Shown piece after piece: positions 45,517 through 54,881 of a stretch of DNA of 64,000 nucleotides (its first letter is position 1; each line of letters opens with the position of its first letter). The position numbers and the translations under genes were made by a program. The notes beneath the pieces are model-generated. The model ran no database searches, was not told the origin of the DNA, and saw only the letters and a program-made list of their open reading frames with translations. The stretch spans positions 682,001 through 746,000 of the forward strand of contig NZ_WAAQ01000001.1 of the NCBI RefSeq assembly GCF_008868125.1. The letters run 5' to 3'. This stretch comes from Microbacterium maritypicum (lineage in GTDB: Bacteria > Actinomycetota > Actinomycetes > Actinomycetales > Microbacteriaceae).

Positions 45517-48378
45517 TTGGCTGAAGGCAAGAAGCTCGTCATCGTCGAGTCCCCGACGAAGATGCGGTCTATTCAGGGATACCTCGGCGACGGCTACGAG
45601 GTGCTCAGCTCCGTCGGCCACATCCGCGACCTCGCTGACAAGAAGGACATCCCGGCCGCTGACAAGCAGGCCTATGGGAAGTACTCCATCGACATCGACA
45701 ACGGATTCGACCCGTACTACGTCGTCTCCGATCGGAAGACCAAGACGGTCGCCGAACTCAAGCGTGCGCTGAAGAATGCCGACGAGCTCCTGCTCGCCAC
45801 TGATGAGGACCGCGAGGGTGAGGCGATCGCCTGGCACCTGCTCGAGACTCTCAAGCCCAAGGTTCCCGTCAAGCGCATGGTCTTCCACGAGATCACCAAG
45901 GACGCGATCCAGGCTGCGGTCGGCAACACCCGCGAACTCGACCACGACCTCGTCGACGCGCAGGAGACCCGCCGCATCCTCGACCGCCTGTACGGCTGGG
46001 ACGTCTCGCCCGTGCTCTGGTACAAGGTCAAGACCGGAATCTCGGCCGGACGCGTGCAGTCCGCGGCCACCCGTCTGATCGTCGATCGAGAGCGCGAGCG
46101 CATGGCGTTCACCTCCGCCGAGTACTGGGACGTCGATGCCGCGGCTTCGGCGACGGGCACCTCGTTCAAGATCCGTCTCGTCCGCGTCGACGGTGGCCAG
46201 CTCGCGCGGGGCACCGACTTCGATGACGACGGCAAGCTCAAGAAGGCCGTCGTCATCCTCGACGAGGCGGCCGCAACCGCTCTCGCCCAGGCGGTCGATG
46301 CCGTGGGCACCGGAAGCGTGACGAAGGTCGAGGCCAAGCCGGGAACGCGCAGCCCCTACGCGCCGTTCACGACCTCCACGATGCAGCAGGAGGCCGGGCG
46401 CAAGCTCTCGATGGGAGCCAAGCAGGCGATGGGTGTCGCCCAGCGTCTGTACGAGAAGGGCTACATCACCTATATGCGTACCGACTCCACGTCGCTGAGC
46501 ACCCAGGCGGTGCAGGCGGCGCGGAGCCAGGCGGTGGCACTCTACGGCGACGCCGCGGTGCCGCTGAAGCCGCGGGTGTACAAGTCCAAGAGCAAGAACG
46601 CGCAGGAGGCCCACGAGGCCATCCGCCCCTCCGGTGACAACTTCCGCACGCCGGCCTCGCTGTCCTCCGAGCTCGATCGCGACGAGCAGCGCCTCTACGA
46701 CCTCATCTGGAAGCGCACCGTCGCGAGCCAGATGTCGGACGCCAAGTACGAGACCACAACCGTCACGATCGCCGTCGACGCCGCCGGGAAGAAGGCCGAG
46801 TTCACGGCCTCCGGAACCGTCTACACCTTCAAGGGCTTCCTGGAGGCGTACGAGGAGGGCCGCGACGAGAAGCGCGGTGACGCGGACGCTGCGGAGAACC
46901 AGTCGCTGCCGGCTGTCGCGGTCGGCGATCAGCTCGCCGTGTCCGACGCCGAGGCCAAGGGGCACCGCACCACGCCGAAGCCCCGTTACACCGAGGCCTC
47001 GCTCGTGAAGGTTCTCGAGGAGAAGGGCATCGGTCGTCCTTCGACGTTCGCCTCGATCCCCGAGACGATCCTCGACCGTGGATACGCGGTCAAGCGCGGC
47101 CAGGCCCTCGTGCCGACGTGGCTCGCGTTCAGCGTCGTGCGTCTGCTCGAAGAGCACTTCGCCGACCTCGTCGACTACGACTTCACGGCTGCGCTCGAAG
47201 ACGACCTCGACACGATCGCCCGCGGCGAGCAGAACCGGGTCGAGTGGCTCAAATCCTTCTACTTCGGCTCCGACAACCACGTGGGTCTGCGCCAGGTCGT
47301 CGACAACCTCGGCGAGATCGACGCTCGTGCGCTGAACTCCACGCGCATCACCGACACGGCCACGCTTCGCTTCGGCAAGTACGGCCCGTATCTCGAGGTG
47401 GCCGACCCCGCGAACCCCGAGGCCAAGCCGCGCATCGTCAACGTGCCGGAAGACCTCGCACCCGACGAGCTGACCGCCCAGAAGGCTCAGGAGCTCATCG
47501 ACGCTCCCGTCGCCGGCGACCGCGTGCTGGGGGAGAACCCCGACAACGGCAAGATCATCGTGGTGAAGGACGGCCGGTTCGGGCCGTACGTGCAGGAGAA
47601 CGACCCTGTGTCGGAAGACGCCGCGGTCGACGAGACCACCGGCGAGGTCGTCGAGGCTCCCAAGCCCAAGCGCGGCGCGAAGAAGGAAGCAGCGCCCAAG
47701 CCGCGCACGGCCTCGCTCTTCCGCTCGATGTCGGTCGACGAGATCGATCTCGACACCGCGCTGCGTCTGCTGAGCCTCCCGCGCGTCGTGGGCGTCGACC
47801 CGGAGTCGGGCGATGAGATCACGGCGCAGAACGGCCGGTTCGGGCCCTACCTGAAGAAGGGTGCGGATTCACGGTCGCTCGAGTCGGAGTCGCAGATCTT
47901 CGATGTGACGCTCGACCAGGCGCTCGAGATCTACGCGCAGCCGAAGTACGGCGCGGGTCGCCGGGCATCGAGCGCGCTCGCCGAGTTCGAAGCCGATCCC
48001 GTCAGCGGGAAGCCGATCCGCATCCGCGACGGACGTTTCGGCGCGTATGTGACCGACGGTGAGACGAACGTGACGATCCCGCGGGGTCAGACCGTCGAGG
48101 ACATCACCTTCGAGGTCGCGGTGCAGATGCTCGCCGACAAGCGTGCCAAGGGTCCGGCTACCAAGCGCGGAGCGAAGAAGGCTCCTGCGAAGAAGCCTGC
48201 CGCGAAGAAGGCTCCTGCCACCAAGAAGCCGGCCGCGAAGAAGCCTGCCGCCAAGAAGGCGCCCGCGAAGAAGACCACGGCTGCCACGTCCGCTGCCCGG
48301 TCGGCTGCTGCGAAGAAGGCGGCAGCCACGCGCGCCGCCAACGCTGCGGCGAAGGCAGCGGAGAAGGCGGACTCGTGA
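45517..48378 (+). CDS. topA: DNA topoisomerase I
   Basis: A 953-residue type IA topoisomerase. The Toprim domain holds LVIVESPTKMRSI and ATDEDREGEAIAWHL, and the catalytic Tyr is about residue 319 in YITYMRTDSTSLS. Four Toprim-C repeats (NGRFGPY-like) replace zinc fingers. The last 80 residues are a Lys/Ala/Pro tail (KKAPAKKPAAKK type) that tracks DNA in actinobacterial enzymes. TTG at 45517 lies eight bases after AAGAAAGGA; GTG 45484 would be the alternative. The stop overlaps tmk. Confidence 0.94.
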   Translation: MAEGKKLVIVESPTKMRSIQGYLGDGYEVLSSVGHIRDLADKKDIPAADKQAYGKYSIDIDNGFDPYYVVSDRKTKTVAELKRALKNADELLLATDEDREGEAIAWHLLETLKPKVPVKRMVFHEITKDAIQAAVGNTRELDHDLVDAQETRRILDRLYGWDVSPVLWYKVKTGISAGRVQSAATRLIVDRERERMAFTSAEYWDVDAAASATGTSFKIRLVRVDGGQLARGTDFDDDGKLKKAVVILDEAAATALAQAVDAVGTGSVTKVEAKPGTRSPYAPFTTSTMQQEAGRKLSMGAKQAMGVAQRLYEKGYITYMRTDSTSLSTQAVQAARSQAVALYGDAAVPLKPRVYKSKSKNAQEAHEAIRPSGDNFRTPASLSSELDRDEQRLYDLIWKRTVASQMSDAKYETTTVTIAVDAAGKKAEFTASGTVYTFKGFLEAYEEGRDEKRGDADAAENQSLPAVAVGDQLAVSDAEAKGHRTTPKPRYTEASLVKVLEEKGIGRPSTFASIPETILDRGYAVKRGQALVPTWLAFSVVRLLEEHFADLVDYDFTAALEDDLDTIARGEQNRVEWLKSFYFGSDNHVGLRQVVDNLGEIDARALNSTRITDTATLRFGKYGPYLEVADPANPEAKPRIVNVPEDLAPDELTAQKAQELIDAPVAGDRVLGENPDNGKIIVVKDGRFGPYVQENDPVSEDAAVDETTGEVVEAPKPKRGAKKEAAPKPRTASLFRSMSVDEIDLDTALRLLSLPRVVGVDPESGDEITAQNGRFGPYLKKGADSRSLESESQIFDVTLDQALEIYAQPKYGAGRRASSALAEFEADPVSGKPIRIRDGRFGAYVTDGETNVTIPRGQTVEDITFEVAVQMLADKRAKGPATKRGAKKAPAKKPAAKKAPATKKPAAKKPAAKKAPAKKTTAATSAARSAAAKKAAATRAANAAAKAAEKADS

Positions 48379-49004
48379 CCTCAGGTCACGGGGTGTGGAT
48401 CACGCTCGAGGGCGGTGACGGCTCGGGCAAGACCACGCAGTCGAACCTGCTCGCGCAGTGGCTCGAAGACACCGGGCGTACCGTCGTCCGTACCCGCGAA
48501 CCCGGCGGTTCCGAGGTCGGGCAGCTCATCCGCGACATCGTCCTGCACCATCGCGGCGACATCGCGCCGCGCGCCGAGGCGCTGCTGTACGCCGCGGATC
48601 GGGCGCACCATGTCGCGACCGTCGTGCGACCGGCGCTCCGTCGTGGCGAGATCGTGCTGCAGGATCGCTACCTCGATTCGTCCGTGGCCTACCAGGGCGC
48701 CGGACGGGTTCTCGACGCGACCGAGATCCGAGATCTGTCGCTCTGGGCGGCGGAGGGCGCGCTCCCGGACTTGACGATCCTGCTCGATCTCGACCCCGCC
48801 GAGGCCCGCACCCGTCTGGACTCCGCCGACAAGCCCTTCGACCGGCTCGAGGCCGAGCAGGCGGAGTTCCATGGCCGTGTCCGCGATGCCTTCCTCGATC
48901 TCGCGGCGGCCGAGCCGGACAGGTTCCTCGTCCTCGACGCGGCAGCGGCGCCGGAGGTCATCGCCGAGCAGATCAGGACCAGAGTCGCAGCGCTGCTCGA
49001 CTGA
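48375..49004 (+). CDS. tmk: Thymidylate kinase
   Basis: A 209-residue dTMP kinase. The P-loop is EGGDGSGKTTQ, the DR(E)PGG-like loop reads TREPGGSEVG, and DRYLDSSVAYQGAGR is the substrate-binding segment. The lid region contains the Arg of RLDSADKPFDR. The GTG start overlaps the topA stop (GTGA). holB follows 70 bases later with its own promoter. Confidence 0.96.
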   Translation: MTSGHGVWITLEGGDGSGKTTQSNLLAQWLEDTGRTVVRTREPGGSEVGQLIRDIVLHHRGDIAPRAEALLYAADRAHHVATVVRPALRRGEIVLQDRYLDSSVAYQGAGRVLDATEIRDLSLWAAEGALPDLTILLDLDPAEARTRLDSADKPFDRLEAEQAEFHGRVRDAFLDLAAAEPDRFLVLDAAAAPEVIAEQIRTRVAALLD

Positions 49005-49062
49005 GCCGGCTCTACCGAGCGAGGAAGCGATCCTCCGTGCCGTGAGCGTCGGTGGTCGCGAT

Positions 49063-49068
49063 TAGGCT
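49063..49068 (+). promoter_or_regulatory. -10 element for leaderless holB
   Basis: TAGGCT six bases before the ATG. Confidence 0.6.
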
Positions 49069-49074
49069 GAGACC

Positions 49075-50232
49075 ATGCCCCAGACCGTTCCCGCCCCGTT
49101 TCCCTGGGCGGATGTGTGGGGGCAGGACGCCGCCGTCGACACGCTCCGCGCCGCGGCATCCGATCCGTCTGCCCTCTCGCACGCCTGGTTGATCACGGGC
49201 CCGCCGGGCTCGGGACGCTCCACCCTCGCGTACGCCTTCGCCGCCGCGTTGATCGCCGACCGGCCCGATGACGAGAATGTCATGCGCCAGGTGCTCGCCG
49301 GCACGCACCCCGACGTCACGGCGTTGCGCACCGACAAGGTCATCATCACCATCGCCGAGGCGCGCGGTCTCGTCGAACGCTCCTACTTCGCACCTTCTGC
49401 GGGGCGCTATCGGGTCATCGTCGTCGAAGACGCCGATCGCATGGTCGAGCGCACCTCCAACGTGCTCCTGAAGGCGCTCGAAGAGCCGCCGGAGCAGACG
49501 GTGTGGATCCTGTGCGCGCCCAGCGAGGCCGACCTGCTGCCCACGATCCGATCCCGCGTGCGCTCACTGCGGTTGCGGGAACCCGACGTCGCCGATGTCG
49601 CCCGGCTCATCAGCCTGCGCACCGGCGTCGACGAGGTCGTCGCAGAACAGGCGGCGCGGCACGCGCAGCGTCACATCGGCATGGCCCAGCGGCTCGCCAC
49701 CGACGATGCGGCTCGGCGTCGCCGCGACGAGACTCTTCGCTCCGTCCTCGGTGTCAGGGGAGTGGGCGATGCGGTCGAGGTCGCCGGTCGCATCATCCAG
49801 GCCGCCACTGAGGATGCGAAGGCGCTCACCGCCGAGCGCGACGCCCAGGAGCGGGCGTCGCTGCTGCGCACGATCGGCATCGCCGAGGGGCAGGCGGTCC
49901 CGCCGGCCCTGCGCACGCAGCTCTCCGCGCTCGAAGACGATCAGAAGAAGCGTGCGACGCGCAGCCTGCGCGACGGGATCGACCGCGTGCTCACCGATCT
50001 GCAGTCGCTGTTCCGCGACGTCGTGATGCTGCAGTTCGGCCGTGGCGACGATCTCATCAACAGTGAGCTGCGCCCCGAGCTGACCGACCTCGCATCCGCC
50101 TGGTCCGAGACCCGTACGCTTGTCGTACTTGACCACCTTGCCGACACGCGGCAGTCGTTGGAGCGCAACGTCGCCCCTCTGCTCGCCCTGGAGAGCTTGC
50201 TCGTGACCATCACGAGCGGGAGGAAACCGTGA
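49075..50232 (+). CDS. holB: DNA polymerase III delta' subunit
   Basis: A 385-residue clamp-loader component. The P-loop is degenerate (TGPPGSGRSTLA, Arg where Lys is needed), consistent with delta' not hydrolysing ATP. VVEDADRMVERTSNVLLKALEEPPEQT and TIRSRVRSLRL are the conserved delta' core and SRC-like motif. The zinc-module cysteines of dnaX-type subunits are absent. The stop overlaps the lipoprotein gene as GTGA, linking two functionally unrelated genes. Confidence 0.93.
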   Translation: MPQTVPAPFPWADVWGQDAAVDTLRAAASDPSALSHAWLITGPPGSGRSTLAYAFAAALIADRPDDENVMRQVLAGTHPDVTALRTDKVIITIAEARGLVERSYFAPSAGRYRVIVVEDADRMVERTSNVLLKALEEPPEQTVWILCAPSEADLLPTIRSRVRSLRLREPDVADVARLISLRTGVDEVVAEQAARHAQRHIGMAQRLATDDAARRRRDETLRSVLGVRGVGDAVEVAGRIIQAATEDAKALTAERDAQERASLLRTIGIAEGQAVPPALRTQLSALEDDQKKRATRSLRDGIDRVLTDLQSLFRDVVMLQFGRGDDLINSELRPELTDLASAWSETRTLVVLDHLADTRQSLERNVAPLLALESLLVTITSGRKP

Positions 50233-51782
50233 ACAATCGATCGACTTCCCGCTTGCGTCGAGCCGCCGCGATCATCGCAGGGCTGGCCGCTGCGTCCGTC
50301 GCGCTCTCGGGCTGTCTGTACGCGATGATCCCCGAGCAGTCCTCGCGGCCGTCGACGACCAGCGCCCCCGATACCGTGGGCGTCGCCGAAGACCTGCTGC
50401 CCTTCTACTCGCAGGAGCTGACGTGGACGGAGTGCGGTGTCGGCTTCGACTGCACCGACGTCACGGCGCCTCTCGACTGGGAAGACCCGGGTAAGGGCGA
50501 GATCACCCTTTCGGTGGTTCGGCACCGCGCCGAGGGCACCCCCGTCGGCTCGCTGCTGATGAACCCGGGTGGCCCCGGGGCGAGCGGTGTCGACCTGATC
50601 CTCAACAACCTCGACTACGCCGTCGGCTCCGACCTCATCGAGAACTTCGACGTCATCGGGTTCGACCCGCGCGGGGTCGGGGCATCGACCGCGGTGACCT
50701 GCTACGACGCCCCGCAGATGGACGAGTACCTGTACAGCATCCCCGCTGCGGCCCGTGGCACGGCGGAGTGGGAGGCTGAGCTGCTCGACTCGCACAAGGC
50801 CTTCGCCGAGGCGTGCGACGCGAACAGCGGCGGCATCCTGCCCTACATCACCACGGTCAACGCCGCCCGCGACATGGATCTGATCCGCGCGGTGCTGGGC
50901 GACAAGCAGCTGAACTACCTCGGCTACTCGTACGGCACGTTCCTGGGGGCGACCTACGCGAAGCTGTACCCCGAGAAGGCCGGTCGTCTCGTGCTCGACG
51001 GTGCCATCGATCCCGCCGTTCCGGGGCTCGAGGTCGGAGCGACACAGGCGCTCGGGTTCGAATCCGCGCTGCGCGCCTACATGCAGGACTGCCTCGACTC
51101 GGGGGAGTGCCCGTTCAACGGCACCGTCGATGAGGCGATGACCGACCTGGGAGCGCTGCTCGCGAGCGTCGACAGCGCACCGCTCAAGAGTGGAGACGGC
51201 CGCATGCTCGGCGCGGACTCCCTGATGACCGCCATCATCGCGGCGCTCTACTCGCAGGACAGCTGGGGCTACCTCACGCAGGCGCTCGATGAGGCGCTGC
51301 AGGGCGACCCGACATCGGCGCTGTTCCTCGCCGACTTCTACAACGGACGCGAGAACGGCACCTACACCGACAACTCCGCCGAAGCTTTCCGTGCCTACAA
51401 CTGCATGGACTACCCGGTGGAAGACGATCCCGCAGCAGAGGCAGCGATCAACGCGAAGATCGCTCAGGGCGCACCGACGATCGCGCCGTACTGGACCGGC
51501 CCCGATTCCTGCTCGGTCTGGCCGTACCCCCCTACGGGCACGCGTGGCGAGATCAAGGCCGAAGGTGCGGGCCCCATCCTCGTGATCGGCACCACGAACG
51601 ACCCGGCTACCCCGTACGAGTGGTCCGAGTCACTCGCGAACCAGCTCGAAGAGGGTGTTCTGATCACGCGCGTCGGCGAAGGGCACACCGGGTACAACAA
51701 GGGCAACGCCTGCGTCGACGACGCGGTCGAGGCTTTCCTGCTCGATGATGTCGTGCCCGAAGACGGCCTCCGCTGCGAGTGA
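50229..51782 (+). CDS. Secreted lipoprotein alpha/beta-hydrolase (tripeptidyl aminopeptidase-like)
   Basis: A 517-residue exported hydrolase. A signal peptide with lipobox ALSGC (Cys29) is followed by the oxyanion region MNPGGPGASG, the nucleophile elbow GYSYGT and a C-terminal TAP-like segment with GHTGYNKGNACVDDAVEAFLL, which carries the catalytic His. Actinobacterial relatives are SlpD/tripeptidyl aminopeptidase-type proteases that trim N-terminal peptides. The exact substrate is unknown. Confidence 0.9.
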   Translation: MNNRSTSRLRRAAAIIAGLAAASVALSGCLYAMIPEQSSRPSTTSAPDTVGVAEDLLPFYSQELTWTECGVGFDCTDVTAPLDWEDPGKGEITLSVVRHRAEGTPVGSLLMNPGGPGASGVDLILNNLDYAVGSDLIENFDVIGFDPRGVGASTAVTCYDAPQMDEYLYSIPAAARGTAEWEAELLDSHKAFAEACDANSGGILPYITTVNAARDMDLIRAVLGDKQLNYLGYSYGTFLGATYAKLYPEKAGRLVLDGAIDPAVPGLEVGATQALGFESALRAYMQDCLDSGECPFNGTVDEAMTDLGALLASVDSAPLKSGDGRMLGADSLMTAIIAALYSQDSWGYLTQALDEALQGDPTSALFLADFYNGRENGTYTDNSAEAFRAYNCMDYPVEDDPAAEAAINAKIAQGAPTIAPYWTGPDSCSVWPYPPTGTRGEIKAEGAGPILVIGTTNDPATPYEWSESLANQLEEGVLITRVGEGHTGYNKGNACVDDAVEAFLLDDVVPEDGLRCE

Positions 51783-51851
51783 TGCGGCCTCGATTCGCGA
51801 GAGAGCGCGAGACAGGGTAACATCGGTGATCGCGCCGCTCACGCGTCGCAC

Positions 51852-51924
51852 GCCGCTTTAGCTCAGTCGGCAGAGCATTTCACTCGTAATGAAAAGGTCG
51901 TCAGTTCGATTCTGACAAGCGGCT
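51852..51924 (+). tRNA. tRNA-Thr(CGT)
   Basis: A cloverleaf with acceptor GCCGCTT/AAGCGGC, D-arm GCTC/GAGC, anticodon stem TTTCA/TGAAA with loop CTCGTAA (anticodon CGT), T-loop TTCGATT and discriminator T. CCA is not encoded. A strong terminator follows. Confidence 0.96.
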
Positions 51925-51927
51925 CCG

Positions 51928-51963
51928 AAGGCCCCGTGATGCGAAGAACATCACGGGGCCTTT
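51928..51963 (+). terminator. Rho-independent terminator after tRNA-Thr
   Basis: A 14-bp perfect stem, AAGGCCCCGTGATG with CATCACGGGGCCTT, a 7-nt loop and a short T-run. Confidence 0.88.
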
Positions 51964-51979
51964 CCCGTTCCTCACGGCG

Positions 51980-51985
51980 TACTCT
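51980..51985 (+). promoter_or_regulatory. -10 element for leaderless pncA
   Basis: TACTCT six bases before the ATG. Confidence 0.55.
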
Positions 51986-51991
51986 CGAAGC

Positions 51992-52573
51992 ATGAGCAGA
52001 GCGCTTCTCATCGTCGACGTCCAGAACGACTTCACCGAAGGCGGGGCACTCGCCGTCGAGGGAGGCGATGCGGTCGCCGCGGCCGTCACCGTCTTTCTCA
52101 CCGCCCACGCCGGCGACTACGACGTGATCATCGCCTCGCGCGACTGGCACGACGCCGACGGTGACAACGGAGGGCACTTCGCGCCGACTCCCGACTACGT
52201 CGACTCGTGGCCCGTGCACTGCGTCGCGGGAACTGAGGGGGCCGAGTACGACCCGCTTCTGGCGACCGATGCCGTCACCCACCATGTCCGCAAGGGGCAG
52301 GGGAAGCCGGCGTACTCGATGTTCGAGGGTCGGACGGAGGCGGGGGAGACGGTGGGCGCGATCCTGACCGCGGCGGGCGCGCTCACGGCCGATGTGGTGG
52401 GCATCGCGACCGACCACTGCGTGCGGGCGACAGCCCTCGACGCCATCGCGCACGGCGTTCGCGTCCGCATCTTCACCGACCTCGTCGCCGGAGTCGCACC
52501 CGCGCCCAGCGAGGCCGCACTCGCCGAGCTCGTGCACGCGGGAGCGGAACTGGCCGAGAGCCCCAAGGCGTGA
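51992..52573 (+). CDS. pncA: Nicotinamidase
   Basis: A 193-residue isochorismatase-fold amidase. The catalytic triad is visible: Asp9 in LLIVDVQNDF, the Lys of VRKGQGKPAYSMF, and Cys143 in IATDHCVRATALDA. Metal ligands lie in SRDWHDADGDNGGHF. It deamidates nicotinamide to nicotinate in NAD salvage, the activity that also activates pyrazinamide. The stop overlaps the DUF1697 gene (GTGA). Confidence 0.93.
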   Translation: MSRALLIVDVQNDFTEGGALAVEGGDAVAAAVTVFLTAHAGDYDVIIASRDWHDADGDNGGHFAPTPDYVDSWPVHCVAGTEGAEYDPLLATDAVTHHVRKGQGKPAYSMFEGRTEAGETVGAILTAAGALTADVVGIATDHCVRATALDAIAHGVRVRIFTDLVAGVAPAPSEAALAELVHAGAELAESPKA

Positions 52574-53103
52574 GCCGGAGCGTCCTGCTCCTGCGGGCCG
52601 TGAACGTCAGCGGCCGCAACAGCGTTCCGATGGTGCGTCTCCGCGAAGTGCTCGCCGCCGAGACCGACCTGGGCGACGTCTCCACCTACATCGCCAGCGG
52701 CAACATCCTCTGCCGCACGCCACTGGATCCCGATGCCGCGTGCGACGCTGTGCGCGCGGCCATCCGGGTCGAGTTCGGGGTGGACACCCCCGTCATCCAC
52801 CGCACGCACGCGCAGTTGGTGTCCTCGGAATCCGCGCAGCCGTTCCCCGAGGGCGACGTGAAGTTCGTGCATGCGATGTTCCTCCAGGGCTCGCCGTCGG
52901 AGGGTGCGATCGAAGCGTTGGAGCAGCGCCTCCTTCCGGCGGAGCGGATCGCGCTGGTCGGTGACGACATGTGGATCGACTACGGCGAGGGCGGCATGCA
53001 CTCCACCCGACTCACGAAGGCGGTGCTGGATCGGGCGCTCGGCGTCGCGGGGACGGCACGCAACCTGCGGACGACGCGGACGCTCATCGAGTTGACGGCG
53101 TGA
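52570..53103 (+). CDS. DUF1697 domain-containing protein
   Basis: A 177-residue protein with the family N-terminus LLLRAVNVSGRNSVPMVRLRE and STYIASGNI, ending near ALGVAGTARNLRTTRTLIEL. DUF1697 proteins have a ferredoxin-like fold and no established function. It is translationally coupled to pncA. Its last 20 bases overlap the opposite-strand small gene. Confidence 0.88.
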   Translation: MSRSVLLLRAVNVSGRNSVPMVRLREVLAAETDLGDVSTYIASGNILCRTPLDPDAACDAVRAAIRVEFGVDTPVIHRTHAQLVSSESAQPFPEGDVKFVHAMFLQGSPSEGAIEALEQRLLPAERIALVGDDMWIDYGEGGMHSTRLTKAVLDRALGVAGTARNLRTTRTLIELTA

Positions 53104-53308
53104 CTCCGCCCAGATCTGTACTCATCGCTGCCGGTGGCGTGTGCGGGTGGGCTTGCAGGTCGACCCGGCGGGTGTCGCAGGCCGGGCACCGCACATAGAG
53201 CACGATGCCCTCGCTCGTCGGATGACGTGACTCCACGAGCCAGGCATGCTCGTGCGCCAGCGCAGCGGGGTGGACGCGGGGGATCGGAAGCGTGTTCAGC
53301 GAGGTCAT
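53084..53308 (-). CDS. Small hypothetical protein with CPxC motif
   Basis: A 74-residue protein (MTSLNTLPIPRVHPAAL...) with one CPACDTRRVDL knuckle and several His, which may bind zinc weakly. The start lies 25 bases from the divergent CGNR gene, and the end overlaps DUF1697. I do not recognise the family. Confidence 0.5.
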   Translation of the reverse strand: MTSLNTLPIPRVHPAALAHEHAWLVESRHPTSEGIVLYVRCPACDTRRVDLQAHPHTPPAAMSTDLGGVTPSTR

Positions 53309-53321
53309 GCATCCAGCGTGA

Positions 53322-53327
53322 TGTAAT
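53322..53327 (+). promoter_or_regulatory. -10 element for leaderless CGNR gene
   Basis: TGTAAT six bases before the ATG. Confidence 0.45.
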
Positions 53328-53333
53328 GGTCTT

Positions 53334-53849
53334 ATGCATCTCAACCCTTACGGCGAGTATGCCGTGCTGTTGGCCGCGTCACTGGCCAACGACTGGCCGG
53401 TGGATCGAGCAGGGATCGAGGCGCGCACACTCGAACTGGGGATGACGCAGACCTTCCCGCCCGCCGCGGATGACCATGAGCGGGTCAGGGTGGTCATCGA
53501 CGAATGGCTCTCGATCGTCGATGAACCCGACCCCGACGCGCGAGCGGCCCTCCTCAACGCACAACTCGCCGCCGCAGCCGCCTACCCGCGCCTGACGAAC
53601 CACGACGACGAAGGATGGCACCTGCACTACCGCGACGACGTGCCGTCGATGCCCTACGTGCTCCGGGCGGTCATCAGCCTGGGTACCTCGCTGCATCTGG
53701 TCACCCGGGGGATGAGCCGGCTGAGTCGTTGCCAGGCCGCGCCCTGCACGAGAGTCGTCGCGGACGTGACCCGCAACGGCCGCCAGCGCTTCTGCTCCGT
53801 GCGTTGCGCCAACCGTGCGGCGGTGCGCAGACACCGCGCCCGGATCTGA
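53334..53849 (+). CDS. CGNR zinc finger domain protein
   Basis: A 171-residue protein of the ABATE/CGNR type. The N-terminal alpha-helical domain begins with NPYGEYAVLLAASLAN. The C-terminal zinc finger has CQAAPCTRVVAD, FCSVRCANRAAVRRHR, the CxxxxC...CxxxCANR pattern. Such proteins are presumed transcription regulators responding to small molecules. Targets are unknown. Confidence 0.85.
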   Translation: MHLNPYGEYAVLLAASLANDWPVDRAGIEARTLELGMTQTFPPAADDHERVRVVIDEWLSIVDEPDPDARAALLNAQLAAAAAYPRLTNHDDEGWHLHYRDDVPSMPYVLRAVISLGTSLHLVTRGMSRLSRCQAAPCTRVVADVTRNGRQRFCSVRCANRAAVRRHRARI

Positions 53850-53930
53850 CAGACGGCGAATCGAGACTTTCGGCCACACCATGCGCGAGGCTTCCGTGCC
53901 ACGATGGCCGAGAGACGATGAGGAGACGAC

Positions 53931-54875
53931 GTGTCTGATGTGATCGTGAATGTCGACAACTTCGCCCGTGCTGAGACGGACGTGATGATCGATCGGATTC
54001 TGCAACAGGCCGGGGCCGTGAACGCGATCTACCACGATCGGCAGTTGGCACCGCTCGACAGGCAGCCCGTGATCCGACAGAACCGCGACACGCTCTACTC
54101 GGTCGCGATCGTCGACATCTCTCACGGAGCGACGTTCACGCTTCCGCCGTTCGGCGACCGATACGTCTCGGTCATGATCATCAACCAGGACCACTACATC
54201 AACCGGGTGCTGCACGAGCCGGGAACATACGATCTCACGGTCGACGAGTTCGGTTCCGACTACGTGGTGGTAGCCGCCCGCGTGCTGTTCGATCCGACTG
54301 ATCCCGACGACCTCGATGCCGTCCACCGCATCCAGGACGGCATGCGTGTGGATGCGGGCTCTGCCACCCCGTTCGCACCGTCGGCGTTCGACCCGGTGAC
54401 CCATAAGGTCACCCGTGATCATCTCCTGGGGCTCGCGGAGGGTCTTCCCGGATTCTCGCGGAGCTTCGGGAGCGTCGAGCAGGTGGACCCCGTGCATCAC
54501 CTGCTGGGAACCGCTGCCGGCTGGGGCGGGCTCCCCGACGATGAGGCGCAGTACGTCGCACTGTTCCCCGGGCTCGAGCCCGGGCGCTACCGGCTCACGC
54601 TCCGCGACGTGCCGGCGGATGCGTTCTACTCGGTCAGCGTGTACAACGGCGACGGATACTTCGAGCCGAGCGCTTCCGGCATCACGAACGTCAACGACGT
54701 GTTCGGCGTCAAGAACGACGACGGATCCATGACGGTGTGGCTCGGCGACTTCGACGACGATCGCCCCAACCGGATACCGACGCCCGAGGGATGGAACCTG
54801 TTGATCCGCCTCTACCGTCCACGGCTGGCCGAGGTGGCGGGCTGGACCGTTCCCTCGGTCGAGCCCGCCCACTGA
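53931..54875 (+). CDS. DUF1254 domain-containing protein
   Basis: A 314-residue protein in which the DUF1254 part (VIRQNRDTLYSVAIVDISHG, DRYVSVMIINQDHY) is followed by the DUF1214 part (FYSVSVYNGDGYFEPS, WNLLIRLYRPRLAEV). No signal peptide is seen. The biochemical function is unknown. GTG at 53931 is preceded by GAGGAGA. The gene is convergent with the DJ-1 family gene seven bases away. Confidence 0.85.
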   Translation: MSDVIVNVDNFARAETDVMIDRILQQAGAVNAIYHDRQLAPLDRQPVIRQNRDTLYSVAIVDISHGATFTLPPFGDRYVSVMIINQDHYINRVLHEPGTYDLTVDEFGSDYVVVAARVLFDPTDPDDLDAVHRIQDGMRVDAGSATPFAPSAFDPVTHKVTRDHLLGLAEGLPGFSRSFGSVEQVDPVHHLLGTAAGWGGLPDDEAQYVALFPGLEPGRYRLTLRDVPADAFYSVSVYNGDGYFEPSASGITNVNDVFGVKNDDGSMTVWLGDFDDDRPNRIPTPEGWNLLIRLYRPRLAEVAGWTVPSVEPAH

Positions 54876-54881
54876 AGACGG